A stretch of 15,025 nt of DNA from Pseudomonadota bacterium (GTDB lineage: Bacteria > Pseudomonadota > Alphaproteobacteria > Caulobacterales > Caulobacteraceae). This document shows, one piece after another, positions 1-5,577 of the stretch; position 1 is the stretch's first letter; the number at the start of each line of letters is the position of its first letter. Where the stretch lies: NCBI GenBank assembly GCA_023456105.1, contig JAEYAO010000071.1:1-15025 (forward strand), read 5' to 3'. The translations under genes and the position numbers were made by a program. The notes under the pieces are model-generated. The model was not told the DNA's origin. It saw only the letters and a list, made by a program, of their open reading frames with translations, and did no database searches.

Positions 1-177
1 GGAGTGTGAGTAGAGGTTACCGTTTCGACGAAAGCTGACGCCCCGCGCGGATGATTACGCTGCAAGCTCGGGGCGGAGGATGGTGGCGGTCTTATCGCCT
101 AACCCCATAAGCCTGCGGCGGGCAGGCAGCCCTGCGAGGCTGTCCCTGGACCGATCGAGTATCCCCCTCGACCCTCT

Positions 178-227
178 CGGCGCCGAACCGAGTTCGGCGC
201 CGGCGTCGGCAGGGGCGAACCCCCGAC
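178..227. repeat. Two adjacent stem-loops
   Basis: The first is a perfect 11-bp stem: C178 plus GGCGCCGAAC (179-188) pairs with GTTCGGCGCC (192-201) plus G202 around the triloop CGA. The second follows after two bases: GTCG (205-208) and GGGG (212-215) pair with CCCC (220-223) and CGAC (224-227) around the tetraloop CGAA, with a three-base bulge. Neither is followed by a T-run, so neither looks like a classical terminator. They could belong to a structured RNA or a repeat element. Confidence 0.5.
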
Positions 228-410
228 GACCTCCCGCTCCATCCGCTCCCGCCGCTCGCAAGGTCGCAGGCCAGGCGAGCCCTCCAGTGCGACGAGACCC
301 ATGCAGGATGGCACGGGCGGGAGCTCAGGCGGGGAAGTCGGGGCGAGGTTTGGTCAAGGTGTTGTTCAGGCGCGGGTTTGTCGCGGCTGATGCGTTGGCT
401 GCGTTTCTTT

Positions 411-446
411 CCCGTCATCCTCGCCCCTTGTGGCGAGGATCCAGAC
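411..446. repeat. Intergenic palindromic repeat, copy 1
   Basis: The unit begins CCCGTCA (411-417) and ends CCAGAC (441-446). Inside it ATCCTCGCC (417-425) pairs perfectly with GGCGAGGAT (432-440) around a six-base loop. Elements of the form GTCATCCTCG...CGAGGATCCAGAC are familiar as dispersed intergenic repeats in alphaproteobacterial genomes. That assignment is from general knowledge, not from a search. Copy 2 at 475-538 lies in the opposite orientation with matching termini. Confidence 0.65.
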
Positions 447-474
447 GCTCGGTCTTCGCCGTTCAGCAACGGGA

Positions 475-538
475 GTCTGGACCCTCGGGTGGAGCAAGGC
501 TCGCATGCGAGCGCATGCGACGGCCCGAGGGTGACGGG
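475..538. repeat. Intergenic palindromic repeat, copy 2 (inverted)
   Basis: The unit starts GTCTGG (475-480), the reverse complement of the end of copy 1, and ends TGACGGG (532-538), the reverse complement of the start of copy 1. Its own stem is ACCCTCGGG (481-489) with CCCGAGGGT (524-532). The longer loop carries a short direct duplication, CGCATGCGAG/CGCATGCGAC, at about 502-521. The two copies therefore form one larger nested inverted repeat spanning 411-538. Confidence 0.65.
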
Positions 539-557
539 AGAGTGGGGGTGTGAGGAG

Positions 558-588
558 CTTCTCCCTCCCCCGTTTGGGGAGGGAGAAG
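558..588. repeat. Perfect 13-bp stem-loop repeat
   Basis: CTTCTCCCTCCCC (558-570) pairs without mismatch with GGGGAGGGAGAAG (576-588) around the five-base loop CGTTT. No T-tract follows on either strand, so Rho-independent termination is doubtful despite the strong stem. Polypurine/polypyrimidine hairpins of this type are common dispersed intergenic elements in GC-rich alphaproteobacteria. It sits 43 bases before the oxygenase-like gene and would lie in that gene's leader if transcription starts upstream of it. Confidence 0.6.
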
Positions 589-631
589 GTCGGCCTTCAC
601 CTCGCCGTTTCGGAAGGCTATCCCCTGCCCC

Positions 632-1243
632 ATGTCGCTACGTCCGCTGTTCGTCACCCAGGTCTACCAAGCCACCCTGGCGGAAGGTCGCGGGTTCGCC
701 GAGTTCAACGCGCAGTTGATCGACGCCTGTCGAATGCTGGCGGAAGAAGATGAAGGCGGACGCCGGTGGTGCCGGGCGAACGGCTATCGAGGCTACACCT
801 CCTACGGCTCGTTGAACGACCTCCCGCAGCGGCTGCCGGAGTTCGCGGAGCTGAAGCGGCATCTGGACCGGCACGCGCTGGCATACGCCAAGGCGCTGAA
901 CTTCGATCTGGCGAGAAAGCCGCGCCTGGACAATCTCTGGGTCAACATCCTGAAGCCCGGCGGCGGGCACACGGGCCACATCCATCCGCACGCCTTCCTG
1001 AGCGGCACCGTCTATGTGGAGACGCCGCCGGGCGCCTCGGCGCTGAAGCTGGAAGACCCGCGCCTGCCGATGATGATGGCCCGGCCCTCCGTCAGCGAGG
1101 AGGCGTCGGAGGCCGAGCGGCCGTTCGTCTATCTGAAGCCCCAGCCCGGCACGGTGCTGATGTGGGAGAGCTGGCTGCGCCACGAGGTGCCGGTGAACGC
1201 CGCCAGGTCAGACCGGATTTCCGTCAGCTTCAACTACGCCTGA
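632..1243 (+). CDS. Putative 2-oxoglutarate/Fe(II) oxygenase (TIGR02466-like)
   Basis: The 203-residue protein resembles the TIGR02466 family of putative 2OG-Fe(II) oxygenases; substrate and pathway are unknown. The core fits a double-stranded beta-helix. Residues 103-130 carry WVNILKPGGGH followed by a His cluster (H116, H118, H120) and LSGTVYVE, the region expected to supply the first metal ligands. A conserved WLRHEV block (H184) would give the distal His, and R195 in RISVSFNY is the expected 2-oxoglutarate-binding Arg. There is no signal peptide, so it is probably cytoplasmic. The ATG at 632 gives a natural N-terminus for the family but lacks a good Shine-Dalgarno. It stands alone, 101 bases before ettA on the same strand. 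The family call is fairly secure; enzymatic activity is inference from the ligand pattern. Confidence 0.75.
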   Translation: MSLRPLFVTQVYQATLAEGRGFAEFNAQLIDACRMLAEEDEGGRRWCRANGYRGYTSYGSLNDLPQRLPEFAELKRHLDRHALAYAKALNFDLARKPRLDNLWVNILKPGGGHTGHIHPHAFLSGTVYVETPPGASALKLEDPRLPMMMARPSVSEEASEAERPFVYLKPQPGTVLMWESWLRHEVPVNAARSDRISVSFNYA

Positions 1244-1267
1244 CGAGCCTAGGCGCGCCTGCCTTAT

Positions 1268-1296
1268 TTGCCCTTCGGCCTCGGGATCGCTACATC
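1268..1296 (+). promoter_or_regulatory. Candidate sigma70-type promoter for ettA
   Basis: TTGCCC (1268-1273) and TACATC (1291-1296) are separated by 17 bases, close to housekeeping-sigma spacing. They lie in the gap between the oxygenase-like gene and ettA, about 50 bases before the ettA start. Both hexamers are imperfect. This is a pattern match only; read-through from the upstream gene is equally possible. Confidence 0.3.
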
Positions 1297-1344
1297 CCCG
1301 ACCAATCCCCAACGCACACGATTTCCAAGGGCGCACCGCACCTC

Positions 1345-3012
1345 ATGGCGCAGCAATACATCTTTCAGATGCAGGGCCTGACCAAGGCCTTTCCCGGCGG
1401 CAAGAAGATCTTCGAGAACATCTGGCTGAGCTTCTACAACGACGCCAAGATCGGCGTGGTCGGCGTGAACGGCTCGGGCAAGTCCACCCTGCTCAAGATC
1501 ATGGCCGGGCTGGACAAGGAGTTCCAGGGCGAGGCCAAGGCCGCCGACGGCATCAAGCGCGGCTATCTGGAGCAGGAGCCGCAGCTCGATCCGGCGCTGA
1601 ACGTGCGCGAGAACGTCGAGGCCTGGTGCGAGGAGAAGCAGTGGGTCAACCGCTTCAACGCGGTCGCCGCCGAGCTGGGCGAGAACTACACCGACGAGCT
1701 GATGGAGGAGATGACCGCCCTCCAGGAGAAGATCGACGCCGGCGACGTCTGGGACATCGACAGCCGCATCGAGATGGCCATGGACGCCCTGCGCTGTCCG
1801 CCGGACGACTGGGAGGTGACCAACCTGTCCGGGGGCGAGAAGCGCCGCGTGGCCTTGGCGCGCCTGCTGCTGTCCAAGCCCGACATGCTGCTGATGGACG
1901 AACCGACCAACCACCTGGACGCGGAATCCGTCGCCTGGCTGCAGCACCACCTGGAGAACTTCCCCGGCTGCGTCATCCTGGTGACCCACGACCGCTACTT
2001 CCTGGACCAGGTGACCAAGTGGACGCTGGAGCTGGACCGCGGTCGCGGCCACCCGCACGAGGGCAACTATTCCTCCTGGCTGGAAGCCAAGCAGAAGCGC
2101 GTGGTGCAGGAGCAATCGGAATCCGAAGCCCGCCAGCGCGCCCTGACCCGCGAACTGGAGTGGGTGCGTTCGGGCGCCAAGGCCCGCCAGGCCAAGTCCA
2201 AGGCGCGTCTGGCCGCCTATGAGAAGATGGTGGCCGAGCAGGAGAACAGCCGTCAGGCCCAGTCCTTCGCCGTGATCCAGATCCCGCCCGGCCCGCGCCT
2301 GGGCAATGTGGTGCTGGAGGTCGAGGGCCTGCAGAAGTCATATGGCGACAAGGTGCTGTTCGACAATCTGACCTTCAAGCTGCCGCCCAACGGCATCGTC
2401 GGCGTGATCGGCCCCAACGGCGCCGGCAAGTCCACCATGTTCAAGCTGATCACCGGCCAGGAGACGCCGGACGGCGGCTCGATCAAGGTCGGGGAGACGG
2501 TGAAGCTGGCCTATGTCGACCAGTCGCGCGACGACCTGAAGCCGGACGACACCATCTGGCAGGCCATCTCGGGCGGCACCGACATCATGATGGTGGGCAA
2601 GCGCGAGATCAATTCGCGCGCCTATGTCGGCTCGTTCAACTTCAAGGGCGGCGACCAGCAGAAGAAGGTCGGCCAGTTGTCGGGCGGCGAGCGCAACCGC
2701 GTGCACCTGGCCAAGACCCTGGCGTCTGGCGGCAATCTGATCCTGCTCGACGAACCGACCAACGACCTGGACATCGAGACGCTGCAGAACCTGGAAGAGG
2801 CGCTGGAGGAGTTCGCCGGATGCGCCGTGGTCATCTCCCACGACCGCTGGTTCCTGGACCGGCTGGCGACGCACATCCTGGCCTTCGAGGGCGACAGCCA
2901 CGTGGAATGGTTCGAAGGCAACTTCGAAGCCTACGAAGAAGACAAGAAGCGCCGCCTCGGCGCCGACAGCCTGATCCCCAGCCGGATCAAGTTCCAGAAG
3001 TTCGGGCGCTGA
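1345..3012 (+). CDS. ettA: Energy-dependent translational throttle protein EttA (ABC-F ATPase)
   Basis: The 555-residue protein matches the usual EttA length. EttA is a soluble ABC-F ATPase that binds the ribosomal E site and gates the first elongation steps according to ATP/ADP levels. Two ABC domains are complete. The first has Walker A GVNGSGKST (40-48), signature LSGGE (161-165) and Walker B MDEPTNHLD (184-192). The second has GPNGAGKST (356-364), LSGGE (445-449) and DEPTNDLD from 469. Between them lies the basic, helical P-site tRNA interaction linker, roughly residues 250-315, rich in Arg, Lys, Gln and Glu. The frame stays open upstream, but the ATG at 1345 gives the conserved MAQQYIF N-terminus, and the upstream part is the oxygenase gene in another frame. 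The Shine-Dalgarno is weak. It converges on the toxin gene 12 bases downstream. Confidence 0.95.
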   Translation: MAQQYIFQMQGLTKAFPGGKKIFENIWLSFYNDAKIGVVGVNGSGKSTLLKIMAGLDKEFQGEAKAADGIKRGYLEQEPQLDPALNVRENVEAWCEEKQWVNRFNAVAAELGENYTDELMEEMTALQEKIDAGDVWDIDSRIEMAMDALRCPPDDWEVTNLSGGEKRRVALARLLLSKPDMLLMDEPTNHLDAESVAWLQHHLENFPGCVILVTHDRYFLDQVTKWTLELDRGRGHPHEGNYSSWLEAKQKRVVQEQSESEARQRALTRELEWVRSGAKARQAKSKARLAAYEKMVAEQENSRQAQSFAVIQIPPGPRLGNVVLEVEGLQKSYGDKVLFDNLTFKLPPNGIVGVIGPNGAGKSTMFKLITGQETPDGGSIKVGETVKLAYVDQSRDDLKPDDTIWQAISGGTDIMMVGKREINSRAYVGSFNFKGGDQQKKVGQLSGGERNRVHLAKTLASGGNLILLDEPTNDLDIETLQNLEEALEEFAGCAVVISHDRWFLDRLATHILAFEGDSHVEWFEGNFEAYEEDKKRRLGADSLIPSRIKFQKFGR

Positions 3013-3018
3013 GCCGAA

Positions 3019-3053
3019 GGGCGGTCAGAGGCCCAGTTGCAATCTGACCGCCC
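3019..3053. repeat. Inverted repeat at the convergent ettA/toxin 3' ends
   Basis: GGGCGGTCAGA (3019-3029) pairs perfectly over 11 bp with TCTGACCGCCC (3043-3053) around a 13-base loop. It starts six bases after the ettA stop and overlaps the last codons of the toxin gene. Its place between convergent genes suits a bidirectional transcript end, but there is no T-run on either side. Termination is therefore only a suggestion. Confidence 0.45.
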
Positions 3054-3357
3054 GCTCCACGCTCGACAGATCGGCGGCTGAAAGCATGCCGATGCGCCGG
3101 CCCAGACGCAGCTTGGACGCGGTCGATATCTGATCGGCCATGGCCTTGCCGGGCTGTCCGGCGACCGTGATCAGCGCTTCCGCCACATAGACCCGTTCGA
3201 CGTTGCTGGTGACAGGAACCACCTGGATGCGGTTCATCCGACGGTTGGCGGCGTCATTGCTGATGATCACCGCTGGTCGGGTCTTGCGCACCTCGCCGCC
3301 GACGGACGGATCGAACGAAACCCACCAGACCTCGCCCCGACGTGGGGAGTCCGTCAT
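3025..3357 (-). CDS. MazF/PemK-family mRNA interferase toxin
   Basis: The 110-residue protein has the MazF/PemK fold signature: RGEVWWVSFDP near the N-terminus (7-17), KTRPAVIISN (25-34) and QVVPVTS (45-51). By alignment with MazF from memory, R27 and T50 correspond to the catalytic Arg and Thr. Such toxins cleave single-stranded RNA, often mRNA, at short specific sequences; the recognition sequence here cannot be read from the DNA. I chose the ATG at 3357 over the longer frame from 3390 because it overlaps the antitoxin stop in an ATGA and matches family length. Toxin second after antitoxin, with overlap, is the standard addiction-module order. It converges with ettA. All expected motifs are intact, so the toxin is probably functional. 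Confidence 0.88.
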   Translation of the reverse strand: MTDSPRRGEVWWVSFDPSVGGEVRKTRPAVIISNDAANRRMNRIQVVPVTSNVERVYVAEALITVAGQPGKAMADQISTASKLRLGRRIGMLSAADLSSVERAVRLQLGL

Positions 3358-3572
3358 TGTGCGGCGTCGCCAAGCAGAGCCTCGCTCCACGCGTCGGCTT
3401 CCTGCTCGCGCTCGTCGTCCAGGGCCATGGCCGCATAGGCGTCATCGAGTGCACCGTCGATGACCAGAGGCCGCACTAGATCGTTGACGAACCGGCTGAT
3501 GCGGCCCGCTCCGATGTGACTGTGGAGTCCGGCGTAGACGTCGTCGTCGATGGTGAGAGTCAGCTTCTTCAT
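3354..3572 (-). CDS. Ribbon-helix-helix antitoxin of the MazF-like toxin
   Basis: The 72-residue acidic protein opens with MKKLTLTIDDDVYAGL, a typical ribbon-helix-helix beta strand and first helix. It continues through GRISRFVNDLVRPL, the expected second helix, and ends in an acidic, probably flexible tail (about 45-72) suited to wrapping and blocking the toxin. RHH antitoxins bind the operator of their own operon and neutralise the partner. The ATG at 3572 is preferred over the longer frame starting at 3626 because the strand begins there and a TATGAT -10-like box lies just upstream. Its stop codon overlaps the toxin start (ATGA), implying translational coupling. No Shine-Dalgarno is visible, so the mRNA may be leaderless. 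The RHH class is well supported; the subfamily name is not. Confidence 0.82.
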   Translation of the reverse strand: MKKLTLTIDDDVYAGLHSHIGAGRISRFVNDLVRPLVIDGALDDAYAAMALDDEREQEADAWSEALLGDAAQ

Positions 3573-3576
3573 GAGA

Positions 3577-3595
3577 GCATCATACGTATAGATGC
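3577..3595 (-). promoter_or_regulatory. Candidate promoter/operator of the toxin-antitoxin operon
   Basis: The 19-base element has outer arms GCATC (3577-3581) and GATGC (3591-3595), with an inner perfect palindrome ATACGTAT (3582-3589). On the minus strand it contains TATGAT (3584-3579), a good -10 hexamer, six bases before the antitoxin ATG. This places transcription start at or very near the start codon. A palindrome over the -10 box fits the autorepression usual for RHH antitoxins. The binding itself is inferred. Confidence 0.45.
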
Positions 3596-3631
3596 ACGTG
3601 TCGTCGAGCCGGCCGATCGGCGGCAATTCCC

Positions 3632-3661
3632 TTGGACAAACATATAAGGATATCCTTATAT
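3632..3661 (+). promoter_or_regulatory. Candidate promoter of the methionine operon, leaderless
   Basis: TTGGAC (3632-3637) and TTATAT (3656-3661) are spaced by 18 bases and would set transcription start close to 3668, the A of the first gene's ATG. That would give a leaderless mRNA and explains the absence of a usable Shine-Dalgarno for that start. The perfect palindrome at 3641-3662 covers most of the spacer and the -10 box. This is inferred from pattern only. Confidence 0.4.
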
Positions 3662-3662
3662 G
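3641..3662. promoter_or_regulatory. Perfect 22-bp palindromic operator
   Basis: CATATAAGGAT is followed directly by its exact reverse complement ATCCTTATATG. This AT-rich perfect dyad stands out sharply from its GC-rich surroundings and ends five bases before the ATG of an ArsR-type regulator. ArsR/SmtB winged-helix dimers bind dyads of this kind over promoters. Autoregulation of the whole operon by its first gene product is therefore the natural reading. The dyad is seen directly; the identity of the binding protein is inference. Confidence 0.8.
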
Positions 3663-3667
3663 ACCGA

Positions 3668-4630
3668 ATGAGCCTGACCGCCGACCAGACCGTGGAAGCC
3701 CTGCGCGCCGCTGGAGAGCCGACGCGGCTGCGGGTGCTGTCGTTGCTGGCCGGCGAGGAACTGTCGGTGATGGAGCTGTCGCGGGTGCTGGACCAGAGCC
3801 AGCCGCGCGTGTCGCGCCACCTGAAGCTGATGACGGACGCGGGGCTGATCGAGCGGTTCCCCGACGGCGCTCGGGTCTATTATCGCCTTTCGCACGACGC
3901 CCAGGCGCGGCGGCTGATCGACACGGTTCTGGACATCCTGGCCGACGATGCGGGCGAGGCCGACCACCGACGGCTGGACGAGGTGCGGCGCGACCGGGAG
4001 GAACACGCCGCGCGATACTTCGAACAGGTGGCGCCCCAGTGGGACAAGCTGCGCTCGCTCTATGTCAGCGAAAGCGCGGTGGAGGCGGCGCTGGAGCGGG
4101 CCATCGGCTCGGGCCCGTTCGAGCGGGTGGTCGATCTGGGCACCGGCTCGGGGCGGATGCTGACCCTGTTCGGGCGCAAGGCCAAGATGTCCGTGGGGCT
4201 AGACCTCAGCCAGAACATGCTGAACATCGCCCGCGCCAACACCTCCAAGGCCGGACTGGACAAGGTCGAGTTGCGCCACGGCGACATCTTCGCCACGCGC
4301 CTTCCGGCAGAAAGCGCCGACCTGGTGATCGTGCACCAGGTGCTGCATTACCTGGCCGACCCGGCGGCGGCGGCGGCGGAGGCCGCGCGGCTGGTCATGC
4401 CGGGCGGACGGCTGGTGATCATCGACTTCGCCCCGCACACCTTCGAGCACATGCGCGAGGCGCACCAGCATCGCCGGCTGGGTTTTGCCGACAATGAAAT
4501 CGCCGGCTGGCTGAAGGAGGCGGGGTTGAAGACCTCGGCGCCCATCGCCCTGCCCCCCGAAAGCGAGGGTCTGACCGTGACCATCTGGATCGCCGAGCGC
4601 GAAGCCACCGCCCAAAGGAGCGTCGCCTGA
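3668..4630 (+). CDS. ArsR-family regulator fused to a SAM-dependent methyltransferase domain
   Basis: The 320-residue protein has an N-terminal ArsR-type winged helix (about 1-85) with GEPTRLRVLSLL, LSVMELSRVLDQSQPRVSRH as recognition region and a wing near RVYYRL. There are no obvious metal-binding cysteines. Residues 110-310 form a class I SAM methyltransferase domain with motif I VVDLGTGSGRM (154-164), acidic D179 after beta 2 and a later GGRLVIIDF strand. It likely represses the downstream methionine genes and may sense SAM or S-adenosylhomocysteine through the methyltransferase-like domain; SahR is a known ArsR-family methionine-cycle regulator. ATG 3668 is chosen over an in-frame TTG at 3632 because the latter would translate through the operator. 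The stop overlaps the metF start (TGATG). Whether the domain is catalytic or a sensor is open. Confidence 0.85.
   Translation: MSLTADQTVEALRAAGEPTRLRVLSLLAGEELSVMELSRVLDQSQPRVSRHLKLMTDAGLIERFPDGARVYYRLSHDAQARRLIDTVLDILADDAGEADHRRLDEVRRDREEHAARYFEQVAPQWDKLRSLYVSESAVEAALERAIGSGPFERVVDLGTGSGRMLTLFGRKAKMSVGLDLSQNMLNIARANTSKAGLDKVELRHGDIFATRLPAESADLVIVHQVLHYLADPAAAAAEAARLVMPGGRLVIIDFAPHTFEHMREAHQHRRLGFADNEIAGWLKEAGLKTSAPIALPPESEGLTVTIWIAEREATAQRSVA
4614..4620 (+). promoter_or_regulatory. Ribosome binding site of metF
   Basis: AAAGGAG lies nine bases before the ATG at 4630, inside the end of the regulator gene. It is the strongest Shine-Dalgarno in the operon and supports the long MetF N-terminus beginning at this ATG rather than a later start nearer the conserved core. 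Confidence 0.7.
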
Positions 4631-5577
4631 TGGCCGGATCATCGACCAGCCTGGCCGAGGCGCGGGCGCTTCTGCTGTCGCCGCTGGGGCCGGTGGCGCG
4701 CGCCGGCTCCAACCGCGACGCGGTGAAGGTGTCGTTCGAATTCTTTCCGCCCAAGACCGACGAGGCCGAGGCCAATCTGTGGAAGGCGATCCGGCGGCTG
4801 GAGCCGCTGCGCCCTGACTTCGTTTCGGTCACCTATGGCGCGGGCGGATCGACCCGCGAGCGGACCCACCGCACGGTGCAACGGATCATCGCCGAGACCT
4901 CCCTGCGCCCCGCCGCCCACCTGACCTGCGTGGAGGCCAGCCGGGCCGAGGTGGACGAGGTGATCGAGGGCTACAAGGCCATCGGCGTCGATCACATCGT
5001 GGCCCTGCGCGGCGATCCGCCCAACGGAGCCGGTATCGGCGGCGTCTATCAACCGCGTGAGGACGGTTATGCGAACGCCACGGAGCTGGCGCGCGCCATT
5101 CAGCGCATCGGCGGCTTCGAAGTCACCGTGGGCGTCTATCCCGAGCGCCACCCCGAGAGCCCGTCGATCGAGCACGACATCGACGTGCTGAAGGCCAAGG
5201 TGGACGCCGGCGCGACGCGGGCCCTGACGCAGTTCTTCTTCGACATCGACGCCTTTTTGCGGTTCCGCGACAGGGTGCGGGCGGCGGGCGTGTCGATCCC
5301 GCTGATCCCCGGCGTCATGCCGGTGTCCAACTTCGCGGGACTGAAGCGGATGAGCGCCTCCTGCGGAGCCGCGATCCCTCCGTGGCTGGAGGCGCATTTC
5401 GGGGGGCTGGACGACGATCCGGAGACCCGCAAGCTGCTGGCCGCCTCCGTCGCGGCCGAGACCTGCGCGCGGCTGCAGGAGGAAGGCTTTTCAGACTTCC
5501 ACTTCTACACCCTGAACCGCGCCGATCTGGTTTACGCCATCTGCCGGGTGCTGGGCGTGCGCGAGGCCGCGGGATGA
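4630..5577 (+). CDS. metF: Methylenetetrahydrofolate reductase MetF
   Basis: The 315-residue TIM-barrel flavoenzyme reduces 5,10-methylene-tetrahydrofolate to 5-methyl-tetrahydrofolate, the methyl donor used by methionine synthase. The diagnostic VSFEFFPPK holds the catalytic Glu (E37). VTYGAGGS, HLTCVE, ALRGDPP (D129, equivalent to the flavin-tuning Asp of E. coli MetF), GVYPERHPES, TQFFFD and IPGVMPVSN follow in the normal order. An extension of about 30 residues rich in Ala and Leu precedes the usual start; the good Shine-Dalgarno and the TGATG overlap with the upstream gene support this start. The stop overlaps the next gene in ATGA. Both neighbours belong to the same pathway, so the assignment is secure. 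Confidence 0.96.
   Translation: MAGSSTSLAEARALLLSPLGPVARAGSNRDAVKVSFEFFPPKTDEAEANLWKAIRRLEPLRPDFVSVTYGAGGSTRERTHRTVQRIIAETSLRPAAHLTCVEASRAEVDEVIEGYKAIGVDHIVALRGDPPNGAGIGGVYQPREDGYANATELARAIQRIGGFEVTVGVYPERHPESPSIEHDIDVLKAKVDAGATRALTQFFFDIDAFLRFRDRVRAAGVSIPLIPGVMPVSNFAGLKRMSASCGAAIPPWLEAHFGGLDDDPETRKLLAASVAAETCARLQEEGFSDFHFYTLNRADLVYAICRVLGVREAAG

Larger units (their letters stand above)
1..631. other. Gene-free region with structured and repeated DNA
   Basis: No reading frame here looks like a real protein. The open frames are rich in Arg, Pro, Ser and Ala, overlap on both strands and have no recognisable domain. What the region does hold is secondary structure: paired arms at 39-45/70-76 and hairpins at 178-202, 205-227, 417-440, 481-532 and 558-588, the last three belonging to intergenic repeats listed separately. 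I checked for tmRNA, RNase P RNA and SRP RNA hallmarks. The stretch TTTCGAC near 23 recalls the tmRNA tRNA-like domain, but no tag codons follow. The region is best described as an intergenic repeat cluster, possibly with an unrecognised RNA in 1-300. Confidence 0.55.

Noticed and set aside
3..38. Possible C-terminal tail of an upstream plus-strand gene (SVSRGYRFDES, then TGA)
   Set aside because: Eleven residues with a stop are too short to identify, and the neighbouring frames close within a few codons. It may be real, but nothing supports it.
20..130. tmRNA-like segment, because of TTTCGAC near position 23
   Set aside because: No tag-peptide codons, no matching acceptor end with T-arm and CCA, and the pairing does not form the tRNA-like domain.
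80..553. Long open frames on both strands in the first 720 bases
   Set aside because: They overlap one another, have low-complexity Arg/Pro/Ala-rich composition with no domain, and pass straight through the palindromic repeats.
766..1344. N-terminal extension of EttA from an upstream in-frame start
   Set aside because: It covers the oxygenase-like gene in another frame, and EttA homologues begin at the MAQQYIF position (1345).
5382..5573. Longer homocysteine-subunit protein starting inside metF
   Set aside because: The extension is a shadow of metF; the ATG at 5574 forms a typical ATGA overlap and gives the conserved start.
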